DNA of 64,000 bases from Zonotrichia leucophrys gambelii (taxonomy: Eukaryota; Chordata; Aves; Passeriformes; Passerellidae): the NCBI RefSeq assembly GCF_028769735.1, contig NC_088178.1, forward strand, positions 24,254,357-24,318,356, written 5' to 3'. Numbering within the stretch: the stretch's first letter is position 1; each line of letters begins with the position of its first letter. The position numbers and the translations under genes were made by a program. The notes under the pieces are model-generated. The model saw nothing but the letters and a program-made list of their open reading frames with translations. It made no database searches and was not told the DNA's origin. Positions 14,716 to 26,890 of this stretch are shown here, piece after piece.

Positions 14716-15426
14716 TGAAAGTGTGTAGAATGGCTATGGACTTTCCACCTTTTTAAGTGTGTTCAGATGTTTTAGTGTTCCCAGCTGCACCTCAGCCGAG
14801 GTCCAGGTTTAGTCTCTGATTCCAGAAGCAAGGTCTTCAAGAGAGAAACGTTCTAGTCAAACCAGATTGAGCATATTCATGATTTGTTTTTCCTTCCGAG
14901 GGCCAGAAAGAATCGGCCGTTTAATTTAAGATGTTGAACACCAAATACCAAACTGTAACTTTCATTTATTTGAATGTGGAAGATGCTGAAGGGTTTCTAC
15001 TATATACAGTATTTTTACACAATGAAAATATTAACTCAGTCAATATCAACACTTTAAATCATAGTGAGCAAATTTCAGTGATAACAGTTTTTAAGCCATC
15101 ATTTAGTTTGACTTTTCTATGAATATGCTATGAATGTCATGCAATATGAAACAGTGTACATATTGTCTGATGTACAACAGTATATATGATCACATTCCAA
15201 ATTTGATTCTTTTCACCATGTGTTATAACTAGAGTTGATACTTCTTTCAGTTGACTTGTTTGAATCTCATTAATACAAATATTCACTTCATGTTTATGTT
15301 CTGTAACATTCACTAATTGAGAATATGTACCTTGTAAAACTGCAGCATTGAATTTCGTAACTGAGATTAGGAAACTCTATCAGAGGGCTGGATGGACTGT
15401 GTGGTTCTTCAGCTCCTTCACCTATT

Positions 15427-15432
15427 AATAAA
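15427..15432 (+). promoter_or_regulatory. Distal candidate poly(A) signal AATAAA
   Basis: This hexamer is followed at once by a strong T/G-rich element (CTCGTGTTTTTGTGAG). It would extend the ELAVL4 UTR to about 3.1 kb. The sequence between 14740 and 15430 keeps the same A/T-rich, ATTTA-bearing character as the UTR, which supports occasional use. Confidence 0.4.
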
Positions 15433-15630
15433 CTCGTGTTTTTGTGAGATTAAGTTACCATGTTGGTTATAATAATTAATTTCAAGCCACAGAATGAGTT
15501 TGTTCTTAAATTTAGAGCTTGCTCAATTCATCCTTAAATCCACCTCACCACGCCATAGGAAAAAGCAGAACTGGTTAATTTGGTCTTTTTAAAGACTTGG
15601 CTCTGAAAAACATCATCCTTCCATCTACCT

Positions 15631-15678
15631 ATATATGTATATACACATATTTTGATCATATACATATATATATACACA
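15631..15678. repeat. Imperfect (TA)/(CA) dinucleotide tract
   Basis: Alternating TATA, CACA and TATG units, interrupted by TTTGATCA in the middle. Confidence 0.8.
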
Positions 15679-18600
15679 CCTTACAACATGCATCAGCCCA
15701 TTAAAAAAAAAAAAAAACTTCACTTTCCATTTAAGAAAGTGATATTTTATAACCAGCACTATTTACTATGGCTCTATCTGCTTTGTAGCATTTGTTAGGG
15801 TTGTCACCTAATTTTTCTGCAGTCCTTTCTTCAGAAAGTAGTGAGACCAAAACCACTGTATGGTCTGGATGCTCTTAAGACAGAACACAGCTGGCACTGG
15901 GGCCAGTTTTGATTAGCTCCACACTTCCACTGAAGGGTTGGCTCCTTGTCTTTACCTCTCCCACAGAACCTGTTTCTCCATTCAGCAGCTTGGTGAGCTC
16001 CTGTGAGCTGGAGCACACCAGTAACATGAGAGAAAGGACTCTGCTACCTTTAGGGATCTGGGATGCAAAGTTCAGTCCCCTTTTGGGGGTATCACAAATG
16101 GGAACAGGATAAAAACAGTCTCAGACTGGTTCCCTGTGCTGCTCCTATGGGAGCATTTTCAGAAAGTTTTACTGAACCACAGTTTCTGCCCAGCTGGGAT
16201 CAGAACCACATTTCACTAACGCACATTCAAAGTAATCAAGGTTTATATTTCCTTCTTGAAAGGGTAATCACTCTTTCTGCAATTAGTGAGCCTGCTGCAT
16301 AAATGGAAAACCACCTGGGGGAGGGTGTTTCAAGTGCATTCACTTTGTGTTCCACTTCAGCTTACCTTAGACACGGAGCTGGGCTTGGAGCGCGCTGAGA
16401 GAGGAGCATGTGTTGGGAAATAGCAGCTGACAGCTCCAGGGGAGCAGGGAGCCACCCTTAAATCCACACTGAGGCCATTCAGCTTTCCTGGTGCCCCTGG
16501 GCTTGCAGCAGCCAAACACACGAGCACTCTGGTGCTCCTTTCCAGTGGGAAGGGTGGGTAGGGGGGTCTGGGTACTTGGATCAGCCTCAGGGTCACTGAG
16601 GGGAGAGGCACACCCAGGGCTGTTCAGGGAAGCCTTTCTCCATCACCAGAAGCCAGGCAAGGTTACCTTGCACATCTCACTGACATGGCTACAGAGGGAT
16701 GAGGTCAGAATGTGGTGACAGCAAAGATTTGCTCCCTGCCCCGGAGATCTTGCAGGCTGAGCTCCCTGCACAGGAGTAATTCATTGTGCGTACAGAGCAA
16801 AGTGAAAGGAGATCAAATCCAGCATAACTTCACAAAAGCTCTGACATCTCAGAATAATACAGTGTCTCTCTTCTAAAGATACCTGACTTCCTAATCCCAG
16901 GAGATGGGATGGAGCCACTCCAGCTGAGCCTCAGCAGCTCACAGGGGACACATCACTTGGGCACAAACAGGGGCTGCTGCAGGAGGGAAACACAAGGCAC
17001 CAGCCACACACACACACAAATCCTGTGGGATGCTGCGCTGGGCATTGCTGCAGTGCAGCCCCATGCTCGGCACAGTGCCTGCATCCCAGGTGCTTTGGGG
17101 TACCTTCAGTGCCTGGGGAGTGGTGGTGCTGCTGCAAGAGGCACTGCTGAGGCCTCTCCCAGAAACACTGTGTGCCACCGGTGTGCTCGAGGAATTCCAG
17201 TGGGATCGCATGCAGTATGGCACCAGGGTGATCAAAACAGAAACTCTGAAGTCACCAAGCTTGAATTGTTTCTACTTCCCATAAACACAACACCTGTGTT
17301 TTAAAAAGCCTGCTCCTGTAAATCTTCCCAGAGCTGAGCATTAGAAAGGGCTGTAAGAAGAAAAGTGCCCAAAGGAGGGCTCATACAAAGGCACCCTGAT
17401 TTAGCTCACCCACAGTTAAAGACAAGAAATCAGACTGGTTCTTCCAGATTGGCCATTTTCCGAAATACTCTTTCTACTCACAGTAGAAATAACTGGGAGG
17501 ATGGATACACACACACACGCAACAGCTGCTTTTCAGACACAGTTGGAAGTTTTGCTTGCCACACTCCTAAGGTATCACTGATATTTTTAAATGCCAGTCC
17601 AGCATATTTTAAAATATTTCATCTAAAATTTCACTGAGAGTTTAAATATTACCAAGCTGCAAATTTTTCCTTGTGCAGTAGCAAAAAATAAAATCCTAAA
17701 CCCTCTATTCTGTTCATTCCACAATAAGCCTCCTGTCTCACATCGCTGGGGTTTGGAGCTGCCAGCAAGCAAGACCCAGCTACTGCTGCTTGCAGGAAAG
17801 CAAAATCTGCAGCAGGTTCATATTCCCTGTCCCAGAGAGCAAGCAAACCCATGTGCTAAGGGGAGCATTGCTTTGCCAACAGGCCCAGAAGCTTGTTTTT
17901 GTCACCAGAACCACATGTCTTGTCCCCAAGCCCTCCAGCCCAGCCACCAGCCTCATGCTGCTGAGACCCCCAGGCCCCTGTCAGGTGTGACATCCTCATC
18001 CTCTCACTGGGGCATCCTTGGGGTGAGCCCAGCCTTGCTCTGGAGTCTGAAGGACAGATGACACAGGATTTACTTCTCTGTCAATCCACCCCACGGCACA
18101 GGGTCCCCCACACTGGGACTCTCCCTGCAGGCCCACAGTGCCCACTGCATCACTGAAAATAACCAAATTCCCTAAATTCCATTTCTGATCAGCCATCGCA
18201 GTGGCCCAGTAGCCCTCACGCAGGAGGAGGAGCAGGTGAACCACCACCTCTGGCCTTATTTTGTCCATCCTGAACACCTGCTTAACACCACAGCCATTCA
18301 GGCCCTTTCCAAGGCCACCAGTGTGACCCTGTCCCCGACAAAGCCACATTTTTGGTGCCACCCAAGCACATGGTGCCATGGGGCTGCTGAGTGCCTGACC
18401 TCCCCTGAAATGCTCCAAGTTCTCTTTCTCCTCCAAAACCAGGCAGGGAGCCTGGGATGCTGCATGGCCAGGGCACGGGTGTTTCATAATGACACAAAAG
18501 TTTATCAAATTAGAGGAAACAAAAATCCCCTAAACTCTGAAAATTAATATAAGCAATGCTATTGGAAGAGCAATTATCTACAAAAAAAATCCCTGCCAAA

Positions 18601-19859
18601 GGAAAAGGGTTGAGTTTGGAGCCTTGGCTGTGCTGGGGTATCACTGTGTGTGCCACTGAGTGTGGCTGAACTGCCCCAGAAACCTTCCCAAGCAACACTG
18701 AGGCAACCTGGCAGTCCCAAAATGCTTAATTTTATTTAGTGACTTTTAAACACACACAGTCATTACCTCCTCAGTCTGAACATCAGGACTGACTAGAGTT
18801 GCCACAATCCATTTGTTTAAAGCAGCACTAAGGGCTTTTCTTCCTTGCATTTTGTTGGAATTGCACAGGTCCCAGCAAAATGATATGCAAGAATTAGCTT
18901 TTTACGAACAATACAATTCTGATTTTAAATCAGCACATGAGACAATTAATTTTGTAAGATAAGGAATCTGTTGCAAATATACAGCAGTACACCCACACAT
19001 CACCATCTGCTGTGGAGAATTAAATGTACAACTCACAAATTAAATCCTGCAAAGTTGGTGCAAAAAGGTCCTTGCCTTGAATTTAAACAAGGCTGTGGAA
19101 ACCTGCAAACACATTGCAAAAGATCATGAAAACAATAACAAATTTGTCCATCTGTGAGTCAGTTCTAGCAGGGTTGGGGTTTTGTTTTGTTTTTTTATAT
19201 TGGTGCATTTGCAATAAATGTTGCAGCTCACAATGCAAGTTGTGTAAACTGTATTTGAGCTCTCCTGGCCAGGAAAAGTCACTCTTGGAGGTGCTCCTTA
19301 CACGTCCCATGACTTTACCCCAGGTCTTCTATTCTTGCAGAGAGGAAAAACAAAACAAAACAGAACACAAAATTCCTTTTTTTTTCATACTCAGTTTATT
19401 GAAGAAAAAAAAATATTGGCAAATCTGGCAATTGTTGTGGATGTTTTATTATTAGATTTATTAACAAACACTGTTCCACTGAAGTGAGGAAAAATAAACA
19501 TCAACAATTACTGCTGCCATGAAAAAAATTCTGACAAACACAAATATCTGCATCCCTTTGACTCCCCTGGAGCCAAACCTTCATTCTCTGATTTTCCCTC
19601 ACATATTCTTTTAGCACGCTGCTTTTCATTTATTTACACCTGGCAGAACCATCTGAGACTAAGTCACATTTCCACAAAAATTGCTCTGGATTGGTGTTCT
19701 CAGGGATTTTAGCAGAGTTGTGGGGTTTTTTTGAAAATGAAAAGATTTCCTAAACCTTTTCTGAGATGCATGTGCTGCTTTAACACACACTTATCCTCTC
19801 ACACACCTGGGAAGTGCTCTCAGTACACACACCCCGAGTATAATTTATGCTGAGGGGCC

Positions 19860-20300
19860 TGCTACATGTTTAACTCAGATAAAGTGTATCCATAATTAAG
19901 AACTGCAGCATCAGAGGTGCGAGGCGCAGGGAAATTCGCGGAAAGGATCCTATCGACGGAACGAATGCTGCCGAGGACTATTTAAAACCACAACCTAATC
20001 AGAATACTACGCCTCTCTATATATTTATATCAATATCAGCAACCCTTTGACATCCCCAGCACTGCTAACACTCTGCCTGGAAGCCGACTTATCGCAGCTG
20101 CCTTGGGCACACTCGCATGCATAAAAAATCAAGTGACTTGATTAATCAGGCGAAGTTGCTGAATCATGGGCTTGCAGCCCTGCCTGCCCAGCCCGGGCTA
20201 TCCATGGGAAACTGGCAGCCTGGCACTGGGATTAATCCCTATCAGCTGGTCTGCAGACCTGTGCGGCCCTTTGCCAGCATTTTTTTTTATGAGAAATAGA
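19860..20300. promoter_or_regulatory. Candidate enhancer: palindromic homeodomain sites, E-boxes and a CpG cluster
   Basis: The block contains the 10-bp palindrome TGATTAATCA (20139-20148) and the 12-bp palindrome GGGATTAATCCC (20228-20239), the latter being two inverted GGATTA sites as bound by OTX/bicoid-type homeodomains. CAGCTG E-boxes sit at 20095-20100 and 20243-20248, with GATA-like TTATC motifs and a local CpG cluster around 19918-19976. Such syntax is typical of neural developmental enhancers. No ORF, repeat or splice structure explains it. Conservation cannot be tested here. Confidence 0.45.
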
Positions 20301-23300
20301 ATCTTAAACATTTCAGGCCTGAAAAAATAGCCATGTCAAAGGGATGGGAGTGTGTGAGAAGAGGATCCGACGCCAAGTGGCAAAAGGGAAGTGGAGCTCA
20401 GGAGAAGAGAGAGGAAAGCTGGGAGCAAGAAAATCCTGGCTCCACCTGGAAGCACAGCCAGAGGCAGCAGTGCAGGTGTATCCCAGCTCGAGCAAACCCT
20501 GTCTGAAATTCAGCAGCCCCACCAAGGGAAGGGCAGGAAGAAGTGAGGGATGTGTGATAGGGGTGGGGATGGAAAGCAAAAGTAGCCAAGCTGTAGCACC
20601 AGTGCAACCACACCAGGAAAATGGGAGCACTTATGGGTCTCCTGGGCATGAGCTGCCTTGCCTTGGGCTTTCAGAAGTCAGAGAGGCTGGGGAAAAAAAA
20701 AATTGTCCTTAACACATAAAGAGCAATTTGTCCAGAAGTAAAAAAGATAAATGTCTAGGGGATATGTTTTATTTGATACTCCTTGCAAGGCTTACCCTGC
20801 CCAGGGTCCAGTAAGCTTCACCTGCTCTCAGGACGGCTGGGGGCTTTGGGAGAAGGAGCTTCCTTTCTGTGCCAGCCTGTGTCTGGAAAAAAGGAAAAAA
20901 AAAAACCTTTGGAAACAATTCACTGAGCCCTACAGGGACCATGTGCAGCAGCCCTGCTGTCTGGCCATGTCAGATGGGAATGGTGCTTTTTGTCTTGGAG
21001 TTCAAACCCTCCCCTCCAAAGACATTATCCTTTGGTTGGATCTTCAGGTGAGACAAACGGCCAGTGCTCCTCTGAAGGACCCTGCCCCAGCTGCTTTCTG
21101 CTAGGAAATCAAGAAACTTTTTGTTTAAAGAAACACATTTGCCAAATCTTTACTGCCAGGCAGCTGGTCGAGGCTTTTGCTTTGCTTTTTCAGAGGGTAA
21201 GTTAAGTGTCCTTGAATGAGTGTCTGGAATAAAAGGAAAAGGAGGGCAAGCGCCCTTTGTGCCAAACCTCTTATGCTTCCTCCAGTGTGACTCTGCTGCA
21301 CTTGTGAATAATCATATTAACATATATTAGCAGAGTTGTGTGCCAGTAATGGAAGAGATTGTGAAACCACAGTACCTTATCTATTAAAATAGCCAGAGCA
21401 ATAATATCATGTCAGCTGAATTAAAAAGCAGAGAAGACACCAATCAGGTTGATCACCGCCTAAACCCAGTGTATTTTTGGCTACACACATATATATCTCA
21501 ATATGAACTGACTCTGTGTGTATTTTCAATATTAAGAGATAAAATACTGCTCTTTGCCATGTTATAAACCAAGTTTGTGCAATGGAACAGATTTTTAAAG
21601 CTAAGTTAAAACCTCTTGAGACTAAAGGTTTTATAATGGAAATGCTGACAGACTCTTAACTGGAGCACTGGGATCTCTCTTGCTATTATGACCAGATAAA
21701 CCAACAAGGTAATTCAATGTAGTGTTCCAGCTCCAAGACACTAACACACTCCTTCTGGTCCCAGGTGCTGAGGGGAAGTTAAATATAAAACCTAATGAAA
21801 CTGCTGTGACTGACTACAGGGCTGGCTGTTTGCCCCTGCACCAGGGAAAGGTGAATTTCCCTCCTGGGAAGGTGTCTGAAAGGCAGGCTGGTTCAAGTGC
21901 AAGCTCTGGCTGGAGCCTTCTAAACTTCACAGAAGTCAAATGGCTTCCTAAAGCCTAATGGGTGGCTGAAGTTGGAAAGCTGTGAGAATCAAGCCCAGTC
22001 TCTGCACACACACCAAGAACTGACTGGAAACTTCAGACAGGTCCAATACTCCACACACACCACACAAGGGTGCTGGGGGCAGGATGTCTGCTCACAGGGG
22101 CTGGGGCACACAGACCTGCCCTCCCTCCCTGCAAAATTACCCCAGAAGCCTTCAGTTCAGCAGCTCAAATGCCAGGGAACCCAGCTCTGCTCTCAAAGCA
22201 CAGCATCAGGGAAGCTGGGGTGCCACCCCTGGCCCCAGAGGCAGGAGACAGCAGTGGGGTTGTGCAAAGCTGGCACAGCAGCTCTCCAGCTTCTGACCAA
22301 ACAGACAGCAAAGCTGCCAGCATCAGGAACGCCGTTCATGCCATGCTTTGACACCCAGAAAACTTTGCTACTGCTTTTTGTGCCACTTATAATATCACCA
22401 AGACTACTGGGGGGTGCACACGCTGCCTCTACCTACACATGAAGCCCTGAGCAAAGGTCCCAGGGTTGGAGGGCTGGTAGCACTGCCTACTGTCAAGACT
22501 CTCTGACATTTCCAATTACAAGACTCTATTTTCAGCTGCTTATAACTGTCATATTTTGACCAGTAACTTGTCATTTTTCCATCCTGGGCATCTGCCGCAG
22601 GCTGAATTTTTTTGGAAAGCTTCAGCCAAAACAATATAGCTATTCCCAAGGGCAAGGCCAGGGAACAATGCACTGTTTTGTAATTGTAAAAGAGAAAAAG
22701 AACTGACATCCTCTTCTTTAAGATGCACCACGAGGCCTCACAGTTTGGATAGGGGAGTAGAAATTCAGTCGATCTGTGACCTTTGTATTAAGGATGTGCC
22801 TTTTTGTTACTGCCATGAAAATCTATGCAAGTGTGGCCAAGTGAAAGCATTTGGAAAAATTCCAACCTGACTTCTTCAGCAAACACTTTTCTTTCATTGA
22901 GAATCCTAAAAGCTTTGAGGATCCTCTTCTGCTGGGCTCATCTTGCCCTCCAGCTTGTGCATAAGGGAGTAGCCCCATCCCAAAGGCAAAGAAATGGGAG
23001 GAGAAAAGGCAGAACTGGAACAAGGAGGAGATGGAAGGGAGCAGGCAGAGTGATTTGCACCCACCAGAGCTGCTGGCTTTCCAGGGCAGGGAATGGCATC
23101 CAGGATCCTGTGTCTCAGCATCAGGAGGCTGCCAGGAAGTGCTGTGAGATCCCACTGTGCCCGCTGGGAAGCAGCAGCTTTTACAGCTCCTGGGTTCACA
23201 GCCCACCAGCAGGAGCTGCAGCTGGAAGTGCTCCACACTCTGGAAATCAGGTGCCAAAATGAGCAGCAAACATTTAGCAGCCCCATGCAAAAGGCTGGGT

Positions 23301-26300
23301 TAAACTCCCTTCCCAGGCCCACTGAGCTTTTGGCAGGTCCATCCAGGCAGCTGAATGGGGACAGACTCCCGTGCCCAGCTGCATTCCCACAGCCCTCCCA
23401 AATCCGCTGCAAACAAAGCAGGCACCTGTGGGAAAGCATCCCTGACTCACCTGTGCTCCCAAAGCCATCCTGGGCACCAGCCTCTCCTGCACCCAGTCCT
23501 GTGACACCAAAACCACACACAAGTGGTGCAGGGGGCTTCTGTTCGTGGACTCCCTGAATTTTTACTCCAGGAATACAATCCTTCATTATGCCCTTTGAAT
23601 ATGGAAATACAGGAGAGAGAAAATGGAGGCTGCCAGGACAACTCTCCTTTCTTGAGAGTTGTCTTTGATTGGCACATCCTTCCTTTACAGAAAGCTGATG
23701 TTTATTACTGCAATATATTTATTTTGAAACTCAGTTCATCTGCTGTAAGAAATTACTCAGACCATTAATTCTGGAAGCCAATGCTGAGAGATCATGAATG
23801 TTAAGAATTCTAATTATGTTTGGTCTGGAAAATTTAATGAATAAAAGAGACTTTTCATAAGAATCTCAAGCCATAATATTTTAATGCTATTGGCATTAAT
23901 TAAAATATCTGGAATTTTTAAAGGAGTCCTCTCCTTCTCCCTTTAAATATTTTACTCCTACCATTAGAACAGAAACAGAATTTTGCTAAAGCCACAAAAA
24001 AAAAAGTGTTCTCTCTGGCTGATCATCTCATTTATAATCGTGTCATGGCGGGAACAACCTTTCGCTGAAATTTTGTTTATGCTTCAAAAATTTTTCTCCT
24101 AATAACATCTTCCCCACCCCCCTTCCCAAGCACTAGCAGGCCTGGATTTGCCTTCTGTGCAGGGCTAGGGAGATAAAAGTCCAGATGATTTGGCTTCCTA
24201 CAAGGGACTGAGCTCTCAGTGCCTGATTAATGACACTATCCATCTCAGAAGGTAGTGATTCCCTCCTTTAGAGCTTAGGGGCAAAAAATAGCCTAACCTT
24301 TGAATTCATGCTTCATCATCCTCCTCTGGCATTTGTGGCTTTCTGCAGGACACAGGGCTCAGTGCTGCCCTGCTCCCCACACCAACCAGCACAGCAAACA
24401 CCTGGCAAAGAGGGGGCACCTGCTGCTCTGCAGGCACCCTGGGTTCCCATGGGTTTGGTGCTGTGTCCTGGGTGCACAAAAAAAAGCAAATTTCTAGGGG
24501 AACCCTTGCACTGCAGGGTGGGCAGATCGTGAGTGCCAAGGTCTCTGCTGCTTGTGCTGTGACCAGTGGCAGCAGTGCTGAATGCAGAGGTTACAGAAGC
24601 TCTGGCTCTGAGGTCTTGGGAAGTGGGCTCATTCCCTGACTTGAGAGCTCAAATGAGCTCAGAAAGATAAAAGGGTTTTTTTTTTTTGTCTCTGATCTTA
24701 AGCTCGCGGGTTTTTACTTGGATTTTTCTTAGTATCTAAATATACAGTCGCTTGCTAGTTAGTAATAGTGGGACCTCACCTTGTTTGATGGTGTTCTCAG
24801 TTTTTAGAGTGCCTAATTAAAGGAAGGACACAGGAACTGCCAGTGCTCAGCCATTGAGAAAATGGAGCCAGTGGGTTTTCCAGGCACTGAATGTGCCAGG
24901 AGCTGCACTATGCCATTGCCTGGGCAAGGCAGGGGCAGGTGAATGGAACATTAGGGGCAGTGAAGAAGCTGCCATGCCCTCAGACACATTTAAAAAGGCT
25001 TTTTCTCTTGAAAAGGCCACAACTGTAGTTGTGAAATTTGAAAAGTGAAAACAACAAAATAGCATTTTGCAGTGGATCAGGGGAAGCAGTTTCCACAAGA
25101 ACTGGAAACAACAGAAGGAGGAGGTTGAGCTTTATTTCTACCAAATTGGGCACAGCCTCCTCTGTCTCAGAGGTTCTTGGCACACGACAAGGCTGCTCCT
25201 GTTGGGACTCTGCACATCATCGCTGCAGAGAGGCAGGTCACTGCTCCCTGGCAGCGCCTTCTCCAGCACAAACATGCGGATTCAGCAGGCTGCCAAGCCT
25301 GCCTCTGCTTATTTCTGTGCTGGGCACAGCCAGGTGTCACACAGGTGAGGTTGCACACAGACACACAGGAGGCCCAGAGGGCTTTTATCTATTTTCTCCA
25401 TGTGGCTGAGAGAGCACTCAAAGGCACCTGCTGATTCTGTATGTTCGGTGCCGCAGAGAGGAAAATCGATGTGGGAGCTACAGATGGCTTCAGTGGTACA
25501 GGCTATTCCAGCCTGCTTTCCTGATGCAAACACAACTGATTCACTCTTAGTGCCTTAACTTCACTGACCAGTGTATTTTCAGAAATATTTCATTATTCAA
25601 AGACAAACACTGAAGAAACATGTTGTAAACATGCCTGGTTCTTTCAGGTGGAAGGAGGTGAGAACCATTTGTGCTGAAGCATTTCAGAGACTTGTTTTAG
25701 TGACTTCACGTGGTTTCAGGAAGCTTTTCCTCTCATATTGAGCTGCCTTTTGCAGGTGTTTTTTTTTCCCTACACCTTGGGATCCAGTATCATTTCCTTG
25801 TTTTTTCTGCACTCCAGTGCTATCAGCCATCCTCAAGTGTTTGTCTCATCACTTTCAAGACTGCACCCCTACCCAGGAAAACAGTGAGGGACAAACTTTC
25901 TGCTCTCTGCAGGCATTTCTCCCAATAAGCTGGAAAATAATGTTTGTTTGGCTCATATTCTTAGCTAGCTGCAGACTCCCCACTGATACCCCCTGCCCTG
26001 TCAATTGCTAACTAATCGTGCCTGCAGTAAAAGTAATCCAAACTGGGGAGTTATTCAGCAGCAGCAGAAGGATCCATTAAAACAGATGATGCTCTGTGCT
26101 CCATTTCTGTCCTCATCCTCGGGGATCACCCTGCCTGGGCTCTGCCCCAGGGCACACCCACGCTCTGCAGAGTCACCCTGGAGTGTCCCCTCCAAGGGCT
26201 GCCAGGCTCATCTCAAAGGGACAGGGCAAATCCAGGCCAGGGGGGCTGTCCCCGAGGGACCTGGCTGCCAGGGGATGTTAACAGGCAGGAATGCTCTCCA

Positions 26301-26599
26301 GGAATGCTCAGGGGCAGGAAGATATCCAGGGGGCTGCTCTGATGGTTTTTCAGCTTTCTTATCCTTGACACACAGGCAGCAAAGTAGCTCAGTATTTGGT
26401 TTGACTGAGGCTTCAAGGGGAGCAAACCCCTATAGTGTTCAGGCCCTAGGGAGGCAAAAAAAAAATGCACAGTGGTGATGTCCTGGAGCCAGTTCAGCCT
26501 TGAAACTCAGTGGCTGCCTGGCAGCAGGAGAGACCCCGGCCTGGAGGCTGGAGCGGGGTTTCTGAAGGCCTTTGGAACAGGCCTGTGGTATTTCACAAA
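20301..26599. other. Gene-poor tract, no gene seen
   Basis: Alternation of moderately G/C-rich stretches (20.3-21.2, 21.9-22.5, 22.9-23.6, 24.3-24.6, 25.1-25.5 and 26.1-26.6 kb), which carry open frames on both strands with no recognisable domain, and AT-rich stretches (21.3-21.7 and 23.7-24.1 kb). The long frames look like chance in stop-poor sequence: they overlap on opposite strands and show no domain, codon bias or splice logic. Confidence 0.55.
23770..24080. promoter_or_regulatory. AT-rich block with homeodomain-type motifs (possible conserved element)
   Basis: Several TAATTA/TTAATT cores (for example GGCATTAATTAAAATATC near 23892 and TCTAATTATG near 23809) lie in a compact block whose composition differs sharply from the G/C-richer flanks. 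The appearance is that of vertebrate conserved noncoding elements; this is inference only. Confidence 0.3.
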
Positions 26600-26890
26600 G
26601 TCATAAACTCACAGAATCCTTTGGGTTGGAAGGGACCTTAGAAATCACCCCCTTCCACTGTCCCAGGGTGCTCAGAGCCACAGCCTTCATGGCCTTGGAC
26701 ACTTCATGGACGGCACAGCCACAGCTCCTCTGGGCAGCCTGTGCCAGGGCCTGCCCACCCCACAGGGAGCAATTCCTTCCTAACAGCAAATCTATACCTG
26801 CCTCTACCAGTTTAAAGCCATTCCCCCTTGTGAAAAGCCTCAATGTACATTTACATCCCTTCCCCTGAGAGTGGATTGGTTCCAAGGCCT
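26600..26890 (-). mobile_element. CR1 LINE 3' end, minus strand
   Basis: Read on the + strand it opens with CACAGAATCCTTTGGGTTGG and AAGGGACCTTAGAAATCA (the reverse complement of the CR1 3' terminus), then 'CTCTGGGCAGCCTGTGCCAG' near 26728 and 'TTCCTTCCTAACAGCAAATC' near 26772, all hallmarks of the CR1 3' UTR. 5' truncation is typical of the family. The sequence after about 26890 is too diverged to assign. Confidence 0.85.

Larger units (their letters stand above)
12299..14740 (+). other. ELAVL4: ELAVL4 3' untranslated region
   Basis: An A/T-rich UTR of about 2.4 kb follows the stop directly. It opens with an (AT)n tract (12322-12344) and an A-rich (CAAAA)-type tract (12350-12371). It has many T runs, ATTTA motifs and a second (AT)n tract (13689-13717), and ends with an AATAAA at 14710. 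U-rich composition throughout is typical of neuronal Hu-protein targets, so the message may bind its own protein. The right edge is inferred from the poly(A) signal and could extend to about 15450 if the third signal is used. Confidence 0.8.
14741..19855. other. Downstream flank and gene-poor tract, no gene seen
   Basis: Up to about 15450 the sequence could be extended UTR. Beyond it are a mixed TA/CA repeat (15631-15678), an A15 run (15703-15717), short CA runs (17006-17018, 17509-17518) and moderately G/C-rich sequence (16.3-18.5 kb) with open frames on both strands but no recognisable protein. 18720-19060 is AT-rich with TAATTA-type and ATGCAA-type motifs and may be regulatory. Confidence 0.6.

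Noticed and set aside
17996..18508. 170-aa minus-strand open frame
   Set aside because: Matches no family I know, overlapped by a + strand frame, no splice or promoter signals.
22906..23586. 226-aa minus-strand open frame, the longest in the window
   Set aside because: No start context, domain or codon bias recognised; it overlaps long frames on the other strand (23093-23557) and lies in stop-poor, G/C-richer sequence. Probably chance.
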